Origin: Micromonospora vinacea
GTDB lineage: Bacteria; Actinomycetota; Actinomycetes; Mycobacteriales; Micromonosporaceae
NCBI RefSeq assembly: GCF_015751785.1
Contig: NZ_JADOTY010000001.1
Coordinates: forward strand, 62,001 to 126,000
Length of the DNA: 64,000 bases
Direction of reading: 5' to 3'
The translations under genes and the position numbers were made by a program. Below, piece by piece: positions 33,364 through 40,628 of the stretch. Within the stretch, counting starts at the first letter, position 1. The number at the start of each line of letters is the position of its first letter. The notes below the pieces were generated by a model. The model had not been told where the DNA came from, ran no database searches, and saw nothing but the letters and a program-made list of their open reading frames with translations.

Positions 33364-34185
33364 TCAGTGCGCCGCGGGCTCCTTCTCCAGCCAGTCCAGG
33401 ATCGCGTCGATCGGCTCCGCCCACCGCGCGTCCAGCATCAGGTCGTGGCCCATCCCGGGGAAGAGCAACGGGGCCGACCCGTACCGACGGGCCACCCGGG
33501 TCAGCGTCGACGCCGGCACCACCCGGTCATCTGGGCTGCCCAGCACCAACACCGGAGGCGCGCCCACGGCCGGCTCGGCCGCCGGCTCACCCAGCAGCGC
33601 CCACTGCGCCCGCCGACCCGCCCGACCGAGGCGTCCGACGTACCGCCGGGCCTCCTCGTCGGGCAACTCGCGGCTGAACAACTGCCCCCGGTTGAGCCGC
33701 AACGGCCCGCCGAACACGGCCGGCAGCGTACCTGCGGGGTTGCGGCGCAACGCCGCGCCCAGCACTCCCCAGCCGCCGAAGACCGGCGCCACCAGCACCG
33801 CGCCGCGCGCCGGGTAGCGGGCCAACGCGTGCGCCACCACCAGGGCCCCGGCGCCGTGCCCCACCAGCACCGCCTGCCGCGGCAGGCTCGCGGCCACCTG
33901 GACCACGTCGTGGGCGTACGCCCGCAGGGTCGCCTCCGGCGCCGGCTCGCTGCCTCCGTGCCCGCGCAGGCTCACCGCGTACGCCGGGAACCCCCGCGAC
34001 GCCGCGTGACCCAGCCAGTGCTCGGCGAACGCCCACGCGCCGTGCCCGAACCCGGGAACGAAGAGCAGCGGTGGACGCCCCTCCTCCAGCTCGGGGATCG
34101 CGCTGAGCACCTCACGCCGGGCCGGCCGGACCGGGCGGGACCACTCCCGGCCCCGCATGATCCGCAGCTCACTACTCGCGCTCAC
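33364..34185 (-). CDS. Alpha/beta-hydrolase-fold protein lacking the nucleophile serine
   Basis: A 273-residue alpha/beta hydrolase. The oxyanion-hole strand FVPGFGHGAWAF, the second-strand AVSLRGHGGS, the acid in VLGSPDDRVVP and the His in FPGMGHDLML are all present. The nucleophile elbow, normally G-x-S-x-G, reads VGHGAGALV, so Ser is replaced by Gly. Unless another nucleophile is used, it cannot be a classical esterase or lipase. Its GTG start has AAAGG about 8 nt upstream, within an intercistronic repeat. It follows the flavin monooxygenase by 52 bp and is probably co-transcribed with it. Confidence 0.85.
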   Translation of the reverse strand: MSASSELRIMRGREWSRPVRPARREVLSAIPELEEGRPPLLFVPGFGHGAWAFAEHWLGHAASRGFPAYAVSLRGHGGSEPAPEATLRAYAHDVVQVAASLPRQAVLVGHGAGALVVAHALARYPARGAVLVAPVFGGWGVLGAALRRNPAGTLPAVFGGPLRLNRGQLFSRELPDEEARRYVGRLGRAGRRAQWALLGEPAAEPAVGAPPVLVLGSPDDRVVPASTLTRVARRYGSAPLLFPGMGHDLMLDARWAEPIDAILDWLEKEPAAH

Positions 34186-34241
34186 CGTGCCAGCCTTTCG
34201 TTCGCGACTGCGGGGCTCGCAAGCTCACTCCTCGCGCTCAC
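34186..34241 (-). repeat. Intercistronic repeat carrying a Shine-Dalgarno sequence, copy 2
   Basis: On the minus strand the monooxygenase stop begins TGAGCGCGAGGAGTGAGC. TTGCGAGCCCCGCAGTCG, CGAACGAAAGG and the hydrolase GTG follow. The hydrolase's own first codons (GTGAGCGCGAGTAGTGAGC) repeat the first block again. The TGAG-GCGA-CCC-GCAGTCG-CGAAAGG order matches 9743-9703. Confidence 0.65.
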
Positions 34242-35644
34242 TTGCCCTCCAGCTCGACAAGGGCGCGCTGGATGGCGCGCAGATAGTCGGCGTGCCCGAC
34301 CTCGAACCAGTGCCGGCTGCTGTCCTTGACCGGCCCGGAGTACCGCTCCCCGGCCCGCTCTCGGACCCGCTGCGCGAACGCGGTGGCCCGCTCCGGCCGG
34401 TCCCGACGGGCCTGGAGTAGTCGGGCGAAGAGCACCGTCTGCCAGTGCGACAGGGTGAACAGCCCGGAGTCCGGTTGCAGCAGGCCAGCGACGGCCAGGG
34501 TCGGGTGCCCCGGGGTGAACGCGTTGAGCCACAGCGTGGGCCGGCCCGCGCCCGCGCTGTCGGAGAACACCGACGCGTCGAGGAACTCGAAGCGCGGCAG
34601 GTAACCGGTGGCGAAGACGACCACCTCGGGGTCGATCTCGCGGCCGTCGGCCAACTCCACCGCGTACGGGTGGAACCGGGCGACGTCCGGCACCGGGCCG
34701 ATCGCGCCGTGGCCCACGTAGTAGACGAGCTGACTGTTCGCGATGGGGTGCGTCTCGTACACCCTGTGGTCGGGCTTGGGCAGGCCGAAGCGGGTCAGGT
34801 CGCCGACGGTCAGCCGCAGCGTCCAGTGGTAGAGCCACTGCCGCACCCGCAGCGGCACCCGCAGCGCCAACAGGGTGTCGTTGACCTGGTCGGCGGGGCG
34901 ACCGAGGACGTACTTCGGCGCGTACCAGTAGCCGCGCCGGGTGGAGTGCCAGCAGCGTGACGCCTGCTGGGCGGCCTCGACGGCGATGTCGCAGCCGGTG
35001 TTGCCGGCGCCGACCACCAGCACCCGCTTGCCGCGCAGCTGCGCCGGGTCCTTGTAGGACGAGGCGTGCATGATCTCGCCACGGAACTGTTCGAGGCCCT
35101 CGTAACGGGGCAGCTTCGGCGACCAGTTGTGGCCGTTGGCGATCACCACGGCGGCGTACCGGGCGGTGCGCTCGGGGCCGTACCCGCCGGTGGAGCGGGT
35201 GGTCACGTCCCACCGGTCCCCCTCGACGGGCTGGACCCTGATCACCTCGGTGCCGAACCAGATGTGCGAGCGCAGGTCGAAGTGGTCGGCGTACCGCTCG
35301 AAGTAGGACAGCACCTGACCGTGGTGCGGGTAGTCGGGCCAGGAGTCCGGCATCGGGAAGTCGGGGAACTGGGTGAACGGCTTCGACGAGATCAGGTGGG
35401 TGCTGGCGTACACCGGGCTGCGGTCGTGCCGCCAGTTCCAGGCGCCGCCGACGCCCGTCTCCCGCTCGTAGCAGTCCACGCCGAACCCGTGCTCGCGCAG
35501 GTTCTTGATGGCCGTCAGGCCGCTGGCCCCGGCCCCGATGACGCAGACCGTGTCGCCCCGGTCGGAGACCGGGCGGCCCTCGCTGTTCGCCGCGGGCGAG
35601 GTCGCCTCCGGGTCGGGCCGGCCGTGGTCGGTGGAGGTGGACAC
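34238..35644 (-). CDS. Flavin-containing monooxygenase
   Basis: A 468-residue FMO-type enzyme. It has an FAD motif (VCVIGAGASGLTAIKNL, about 33-50), ETGVGGAWNW, the FMO fingerprint FRGEIMHASSY (F-x-G-x3-H-x3-Y), a NADPH motif VLVVGAGNTGCDIA and the late ATG-type motif VVFATGYLP. The fingerprint is that of N- or S-oxidising FMOs rather than Baeyer-Villiger enzymes. GTG 35644 is chosen because AAAAGGAG lies 9 nt upstream; the ATG at 35653 directly abuts the ribosome site. The substrate is unknown. The serine-less hydrolase follows. Confidence 0.9.
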   Translation of the reverse strand: MSTSTDHGRPDPEATSPAANSEGRPVSDRGDTVCVIGAGASGLTAIKNLREHGFGVDCYERETGVGGAWNWRHDRSPVYASTHLISSKPFTQFPDFPMPDSWPDYPHHGQVLSYFERYADHFDLRSHIWFGTEVIRVQPVEGDRWDVTTRSTGGYGPERTARYAAVVIANGHNWSPKLPRYEGLEQFRGEIMHASSYKDPAQLRGKRVLVVGAGNTGCDIAVEAAQQASRCWHSTRRGYWYAPKYVLGRPADQVNDTLLALRVPLRVRQWLYHWTLRLTVGDLTRFGLPKPDHRVYETHPIANSQLVYYVGHGAIGPVPDVARFHPYAVELADGREIDPEVVVFATGYLPRFEFLDASVFSDSAGAGRPTLWLNAFTPGHPTLAVAGLLQPDSGLFTLSHWQTVLFARLLQARRDRPERATAFAQRVRERAGERYSGPVKDSSRHWFEVGHADYLRAIQRALVELEGK

Positions 35645-35761
35645 CGGGGACATCTCCTTTTGGTACGGCAGGCGTGCCGGTCGCCGCGAAATCCTCTCCA
35701 CAACCGGGCCGGATGTCCAGTCCTGGACCGGACGCGTCGACTGTCGAGCCGGGGTCGGGGG

Positions 35762-36454
35762 TCAGCCGGCGGTGGGCAGCAGCAGGTCGACCAGGACCGG
35801 GAAGTGGTCGCTGGCCCGGCGGGTCTGCGGGGTGTCCACCACGTCGTAGTCGACCACTGTGATCCGCGGGTCGACGAACAGCGCGTCGATGCGTCGGCGC
35901 GGGTCGGCGCAGGAGTAGGTGAGCCGCTCGGCCCGGTCGGCCGCCACCGCCGTGTCGGTCAACCCGCGCGACACGGTGGCCCAGGCGGGCCCGTCCGGCC
36001 CCTCGTTGAGGTCCGCCCCGGCCAGTACCGGGCTGGTCGCCGCGTCCAGGCCGCGCTTGAACTCGGCGGCCTGGGACGGCCGCTCGGCCGGGTCGGTGGA
36101 CAGGTGCGAGCCGGCGAGGGTGAACCGGGCGTCACCGACCCGGCAGTCGGCGTACGCGGCGCCACGCAGGTGCCGGCCGGGGGTCAGCGGGAAGCGCTGG
36201 CAGCGGGTGGCCAGCACCTGGACCCGTAGGCTGGTCAGGAGCAGGTTGCCCAGGGCGGGCAGCCCACCGGCGGCCACCACCAGACCGAACGACTCGGCCA
36301 ACGTGGCGGACTTCTGCCGCCACCGGAACCGGCGGGGACCCTCCTGCACGATCACCACGTCCGGCGTCGCCGCCCGGACCACCGCCGCCAGCGCGGCGGT
36401 GTCGTCGCGCTGGCTGTGGATGTTGTACGACACCACGCGCAACGGCACGCCCAT
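35762..36454 (-). CDS. Endonuclease/exonuclease/phosphatase (EEP) family protein
   Basis: A 230-residue metal-dependent phosphodiesterase fold. It starts RVVSYNIHSQRDD (Asn metal contact) and continues VVIVQEGPRRFRW (Glu), AGSHLSTDPAERP (His), LAGADLNEGPDG (Asp and Asn) and the final RRASDHFPVLVDLL (Asp and His). All EEP catalytic positions are visible. Substrates range from DNA to phosphoinositides and sphingomyelin, and cannot be predicted here. It stops 118 bp upstream of the monooxygenase gene's start on the same strand; glucokinase lies just upstream (11 bp), so they may be co-transcribed. Confidence 0.87.
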   Translation of the reverse strand: MGVPLRVVSYNIHSQRDDTAALAAVVRAATPDVVIVQEGPRRFRWRQKSATLAESFGLVVAAGGLPALGNLLLTSLRVQVLATRCQRFPLTPGRHLRGAAYADCRVGDARFTLAGSHLSTDPAERPSQAAEFKRGLDAATSPVLAGADLNEGPDGPAWATVSRGLTDTAVAADRAERLTYSCADPRRRIDALFVDPRITVVDYDVVDTPQTRRASDHFPVLVDLLLPTAG

Positions 36455-36465
36455 CCCCGGACGCC

Positions 36466-37413
36466 TCAGATCCGGCGGGCCAGGTCGGCGGCGCCGATCA
36501 CCCCGGCGCTGTTGCCCAGCTCCGCCGGGAGCACCTCGGCCACCGGCAGGCGACCGCGCTGGGCGAGCGCGTCGAGGTACGAGCGGCGGGTGGGGCCGAG
36601 CAGCAGGTCACCGGCGTCGATCACACCGCCGCCGACCACCAGGGTCTGCGGGTCGAGGATCTGCGCCATGTCGGCGAGGCTGGTGCCCAGCCACCGGCCG
36701 ATCTGGGCGAACGCCTCGGCGGAGACCGGGTCGCCGCCCTGCGCGGCGGCGGTCACCATCGGGCCGGTGATCGCCTCGGCCTCACCGCCGGCCAGCTTCA
36801 GCAGGGCGGTGGCCCGGTTGGGCTCCTGCCGGGCGCCGGCCCGGGCGAACCGGACCAGGGCGCTGCCGCTGGCGTACTGCTCGATGCAGCCCAGCCGGCC
36901 GCAGCCGCACTGGTGCCCGTCCGGCACGGCCAGCATGTGGCCCAGTTCGGCGGCGATGCCGTGCGCGCCGCGCATGAGGTCGCCGCCGAGGACGATGCCG
37001 CCGCCCACACCGGTGCCGATGGTGAACATGATCATCGAGTCGTCGGCGTCGCGGGCCGCGCCGTAGCGGAACTCGGCCCACGCGGCGACGTTCCCGTCGT
37101 TCTCCACGATCACCGGCAGACCGACGGCCTCGCTGACGTACTCGCGCAGCGGTTCGTCACGCCAGGCCAGGTTGGGGGCGAAGAGCACGGTCGAACGGCT
37201 GGCGTCGATCCAACCGGCCGCGCCGATGCCGACGGCCTCGATGGTCCGCCCGGCAGCCAGCTCGCCGACCAACTCGATGATGACGTCGCGGGTCTTGGCG
37301 ACGTCATCGGCGGGAGTGTCCCGTCGGGTCTGCACGAGGACCGTGCCGGTGTCGTCCACGACACCGCCGGCCACCTTCGTGCCACCGACGTCGACTCCGA
37401 TGGTCAGCGTCAC
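36466..37413 (-). CDS. glk: ROK-family glucokinase
   Basis: A 315-residue sugar kinase. It has IGVDVGGTKVAGGVVDD (phosphate-binding loop), PVIVENDGNVAAWAE, TIGTGVGGGIVLGG with catalytic-region ENDGN, GHMLAVPDG and the ROK zinc motif CGCGRLGCIEQYASG. This is the main glucokinase type of actinomycetes, which phosphorylates glucose with ATP or polyphosphate and takes part in carbon catabolite control. GTG 37413 has GAGGGGGG about 9 nt upstream; the long frame upstream to 38061 belongs to shadow sequence. The EEP gene follows after 11 bp. Confidence 0.95.
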   Translation of the reverse strand: MTLTIGVDVGGTKVAGGVVDDTGTVLVQTRRDTPADDVAKTRDVIIELVGELAAGRTIEAVGIGAAGWIDASRSTVLFAPNLAWRDEPLREYVSEAVGLPVIVENDGNVAAWAEFRYGAARDADDSMIMFTIGTGVGGGIVLGGDLMRGAHGIAAELGHMLAVPDGHQCGCGRLGCIEQYASGSALVRFARAGARQEPNRATALLKLAGGEAEAITGPMVTAAAQGGDPVSAEAFAQIGRWLGTSLADMAQILDPQTLVVGGGVIDAGDLLLGPTRRSYLDALAQRGRLPVAEVLPAELGNSAGVIGAADLARRI

Positions 37414-37489
37414 CGCTACCGCCCCCCTCTGCTGTGCTGTCCGGCCCAGGTCCCGGCCCAGTGCCGGTCCGGGTCGGAATGTCCCGCGC

Positions 37490-38224
37490 TCAGGCGCCGT
37501 CGCCCGATGCTTCCGCGTCGGCGTCATCGGGCACCCGCGAGGCGGGCACCACGGGACGGGTGGTCGGTGCCGGTACGGTCGCCGTCCCGGCCTCGTCGAC
37601 GGGTGGTACGGCGGCCGGGGCGAGTGGGTCCGCCGTCCGGGTGGCGACCGACCAGACATCCCGCTCCGGCGCCGGCTGAGAATCATGCCCGGTACGGGTG
37701 GCATCGCGCCACACGTGGTCGTCGCCGGTCGCGGTGGGCGGGGTGCCCGGTGCTGGTTCGGGGAGCACGTCGTCGGTGCTCGCGGCGGGGGTCGGCGCCG
37801 GCGAGGTGGTCGGCTCGGCGGCCGGCTGGGCGGGGCCTGGCGCTGACGGTTCGGGCGGGGAGAACGCCCGGAGCAGGCTGGCGACACCGGCGGCGAGGTC
37901 ACCGGCGCCGGTGGCGAGACGTTCGGCGAATTCCGGACTCGGGTCCCGCAACGCGGCGATGCCCCGACAGACCGGGCAGACGCAGCATTCGGCCGAACCG
38001 GTGGCGAAAGCACCACCGGTGCCGGGGCGTGCGTCCGGGCCCGCGCTGTGACCGAGGACACCGGACAACATGCCGCCCAACGAGCCGAACGCGCCGCCCG
38101 CCGAGCCGGCCGAGGCCAGTCGCGCCCCCGCCAGCAGGGTGGCGACCAGCCGCTCTGCCTCTTCCCGGGCCGAACCCGGATCCGTTCCGCCCACCGTCGG
38201 CTCCTCTACCGTGCCACCGGACAC
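37490..38224 (-). CDS. Hypothetical Pro/Ala-rich protein with a CxCxxC motif
   Basis: A 244-residue protein of unknown function. The N-terminal third (AREEAERLVATLLAGARLA) is helical and ends in CCVCPVCRGIAALRDPSPEFAERLATG (quoted in part). This short cysteine cluster with a following helix recurs in actinobacterial proteins encoded beside the Rv2185c-type gene. The remaining 140 residues are Pro-, Thr- and Ala-rich and probably disordered. The start is uncertain: GTG 38224 lies directly after the upstream stop, while GTG 38239 overlaps it by 14 bp; neither has a clear ribosome site. Confidence 0.65.
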   Translation of the reverse strand: MSGGTVEEPTVGGTDPGSAREEAERLVATLLAGARLASAGSAGGAFGSLGGMLSGVLGHSAGPDARPGTGGAFATGSAECCVCPVCRGIAALRDPSPEFAERLATGAGDLAAGVASLLRAFSPPEPSAPGPAQPAAEPTTSPAPTPAASTDDVLPEPAPGTPPTATGDDHVWRDATRTGHDSQPAPERDVWSVATRTADPLAPAAVPPVDEAGTATVPAPTTRPVVPASRVPDDADAEASGDGA

Positions 38225-38225
38225 G

Positions 38226-38681
38226 TCACTGCGCCGCACCGGTTGCTTCTACCCGGCGCTTGAGCTGCTTCAACGCGGTGTCCATGATCATCTTCTCGGC
38301 TTTGCGCCGAAACATGCCGAGCATGCCGACCGACAGGTCGACCTCCAGCGTGTAGGTCACCGTGGTGCTGCCGTCCGGGTTACCCACCAGGTCGTACGAA
38401 CCGCGCTGGGCCTTCTGCATCTTCGACGGGGCGACCAGGTGCCACTCGATCCGGGACAGGTCCTCGGCGTACTCGTAGGCGAGCACGTAATCGTCGGCCA
38501 TCACCCCGGCGTCGATGGTGAAGTGCACCTGACTGGGGTAGCCGTCCTCGTACTCCTCGACGACCTCGGCGCGACGCACCGCGTCGGTCCACTCCGGGTA
38601 GCGCGCGAAGTCGCAGATGACCGCCGTCACCCGGTCCGGTGCGGCGCCGATGATGATCGACTGGGTGGAGGAGTCCGCCAT
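38226..38681 (-). CDS. SRPBCC (START-like) polyketide cyclase family protein, Rv2185c-like
   Basis: A 151-residue helix-grip protein matching the Rv2185c group: STQSIIIGAAPDRVTAVICDFARYPEW, VHFTIDAGVMADDYVLAYEY, STVTYTLEVDLSVGMLGMFRRKAEKMI (read in parts). START-like folds bind lipids or polyketides in a deep pocket; the ligand is unknown. The ATG at 38681 has TAGCCT 6 nt upstream and no ribosome site, so the mRNA is probably leaderless. It is divergent from fadD15 and shares this arrangement with M. tuberculosis. Confidence 0.88.
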   Translation of the reverse strand: MADSSTQSIIIGAAPDRVTAVICDFARYPEWTDAVRRAEVVEEYEDGYPSQVHFTIDAGVMADDYVLAYEYAEDLSRIEWHLVAPSKMQKAQRGSYDLVGNPDGSTTVTYTLEVDLSVGMLGMFRRKAEKMIMDTALKQLKRRVEATGAAQ

Positions 38682-38687
38682 GGGGGG

Positions 38688-38693
38688 AGGCTA
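38688..38693 (-). promoter_or_regulatory. -10 box of the SRPBCC gene
   Basis: TAGCCT on the minus strand ends 6 nt (all C on the coding strand) before ATG 38681. Confidence 0.45.
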
Positions 38694-38799
38694 CCCGCCT
38701 CCTGGTTGTCCCACCCCGACCGCCCGCCGGGTAGGTTTCGACACAGCCGACGCCCACGGCGACGGCCAGTCCGACCAGTGCGAGCACGAAGGAGTGCAG

Positions 38800-40614
38800 G
38801 TGCGCGAGTTCTCTGTCCCGCCGATCGTCACCGTTGGCGACGCGGCCAACCTCACCGATCCGGTCTGGGACAACGCCGAAGTCGCGCCCGACACCGTCCA
38901 GTTCGCCCGCCCCACAGCGAGCGCCGACGGCACCGTCACCGAGTGGACCGACGTGACCTGCCTCCAGTTCCGCGACGAGGTGGCCGCCGTGGCCCGCGGG
39001 CTGATCGCCGCCGGCATCGAGCCCGGTGTCCGGGTCGGGCTGATGAGCCGCACCCGCTACGAGTGGACCTTGCTGGACTACGCCATCTGGACCGTCGGCG
39101 CGGTGACCGTGCCGATCTACGAGACGTCCAGCGCCGAGCAGGCCGCGTGGATCCTCGAAGACTCCGACGCGGTCGCCGTCGTGGTCGAGACCGAGGCACA
39201 CGCCGCCCTGATCGCCGGTGCCCGGCACCGGCTGCCCGAGCTGGGCCAGGTCTGGCAGATCGACCTGGGTGGGGTCGACGAGCTGGTCAGGACCGGTGCC
39301 ACGGTCGAGCTGGCCGAGGTCGAGCGGCGGCGCAAGGCCGTCCGGGCCGGCGACCTGGCCACCATCATCTACACCAGCGGCACCACCGGCCGGCCCAAGG
39401 GCTGCGTGCTCACCCACCGCAACATGTACGCCGACATCGCCAACGCGGTGCCGGTGCTGCCGAACCTCTTCAACGCCGGCGCGAGCACCCTGCTCTTCCT
39501 CCCGCTGGCGCACGCCTTCGCCCGACTCATCCAGATCGGTGTCGTCCAGGCGCGGGCCACCATGGCGCACTGCGCCGACACCAAGAACCTGGTCGCCGAG
39601 CTGCAGGCGTTCCGGCCGACCTTCGTGCTCTCCGTACCCCGGGTGTTCGAGAAGGTCTACAACGCCGCCAAGCAGAAGGCCGAGGCGGACGGCAAGGGCG
39701 GCATCTTCGCCCGCGCCGAGCAGGTCGCCATCGCGTACAGCGAGGCGCTGGAGACCCCGGGCGGGCCGGGCCTGGCGCTGCGCGCCCAGCACGTGGTCTT
39801 CGACCGGCTGGTCTACCGCAAGCTGCGCGCCGCGCTCGGCGGACGGTGCCGGGACGCGATCTCCGGCGGCGCGCCACTCGGCGCCCGGCTCGGCCACTTC
39901 TTCCGGGGTGTCGGCGTGACGGTCCTGGAGGGCTACGGCCTCACCGAGACCTCGCCCGCCGCCGCCGCGAACCTCCCCAGCGGCACCCGGATGGGCACCG
40001 TCGGCCGTCCGCTGCCCGGGGTGACGGTGCGGATCGAGGACGACGGCGAGATCCTGATCTCCGGCGAGCTGATCTTCCAGGGCTACTGGCGCAACGAGAC
40101 CGCGACCGCCGAGACGATCAGCGCCGACGGCTGGTTCCGCACGGGCGACCTGGGCCAGCTCGACTCCGACGGCTACCTGAGCATCACCGGCCGCAAGAAG
40201 GAGCTGATCGTCACCGCCGGCGGCAAGAACGTCGCCCCGGCGGTGCTGGAGGACCTGGTCCGGGCGCACCCGCTGATCAGCCAGTGTGTCGTGGTCGGTG
40301 ACCGGAAGCCGTTCATCGCGGCGCTGGTCACCGTCGACGAGGAGGCGCTGCCGACCTGGCTGGAGAGCGCGGGGATGCCCCTCGACACGACCGTCGAGCA
40401 GCTGCGCGAGCACGAGGGTCTTCGCAAGGAGATCCAGGCCGCGATCGACACCGCGAACCAGGCCGTGTCGAAGGCCGAGGCGATCAAGGTGTTCCGGGTC
40501 CTGCCCCGGGACTTCACCGAGGCGACCGGCGAGCTGACCCCGTCGCTCAAGGTCAAGCGCCAGGTTGTCCACAAGACGTACGCGGCGGAGATCGCCGATA
40601 TCTACCGAGGCTGA
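38800..40614 (+). CDS. fadD15: Long-chain fatty-acyl-CoA synthetase (FadD15-like)
   Basis: A 604-residue AMP-forming ligase that activates long-chain fatty acids with ATP and CoA. It has the P-loop ATIIYTSGTTGRPKGCVLTHRN (read in parts), FLPLAHAFARL, LEGYGLTETSPAAAAN, GWFRTGDLGQLDSDGYLSITGRKKELIVTAGGKNVAP (core hinge Asp, and Lys of GRKKE) and a catalytic Lys region near SLKVKRQVV. It is complete. GTG 38800 is selected because AAGGAG precedes it by 6 nt. Gene order next to the Rv2185c homologue corresponds to Rv2187 in M. tuberculosis. Confidence 0.95.
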   Translation: MREFSVPPIVTVGDAANLTDPVWDNAEVAPDTVQFARPTASADGTVTEWTDVTCLQFRDEVAAVARGLIAAGIEPGVRVGLMSRTRYEWTLLDYAIWTVGAVTVPIYETSSAEQAAWILEDSDAVAVVVETEAHAALIAGARHRLPELGQVWQIDLGGVDELVRTGATVELAEVERRRKAVRAGDLATIIYTSGTTGRPKGCVLTHRNMYADIANAVPVLPNLFNAGASTLLFLPLAHAFARLIQIGVVQARATMAHCADTKNLVAELQAFRPTFVLSVPRVFEKVYNAAKQKAEADGKGGIFARAEQVAIAYSEALETPGGPGLALRAQHVVFDRLVYRKLRAALGGRCRDAISGGAPLGARLGHFFRGVGVTVLEGYGLTETSPAAAANLPSGTRMGTVGRPLPGVTVRIEDDGEILISGELIFQGYWRNETATAETISADGWFRTGDLGQLDSDGYLSITGRKKELIVTAGGKNVAPAVLEDLVRAHPLISQCVVVGDRKPFIAALVTVDEEALPTWLESAGMPLDTTVEQLREHEGLRKEIQAAIDTANQAVSKAEAIKVFRVLPRDFTEATGELTPSLKVKRQVVHKTYAAEIADIYRG

Positions 40615-40615
40615 C

Positions 40616-40621
40616 TACCAT
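40616..40621 (+). promoter_or_regulatory. -10 box of the histidine kinase gene
   Basis: TACCAT overlaps the end of the fadD15 stop region and ends 7 nt before GTG 40629, a leaderless layout. Confidence 0.35.
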
Positions 40622-40628
40622 CCGTCAC

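Noticed and set aside
37414..38061. Extension of the glucokinase frame upstream of 37413
   Set aside because: The extra 216 residues are Pro/Arg-rich shadow of the hypothetical gene at 37490-38224, while GTG 37413 has a strong ribosome site and the ROK fold starts there.
38070..40301. 743-residue plus-strand frame over the fadD15 region
   Set aside because: It overlaps fadD15 in a different frame, is Arg-rich, and has no motifs; fadD15 is complete in its own frame.
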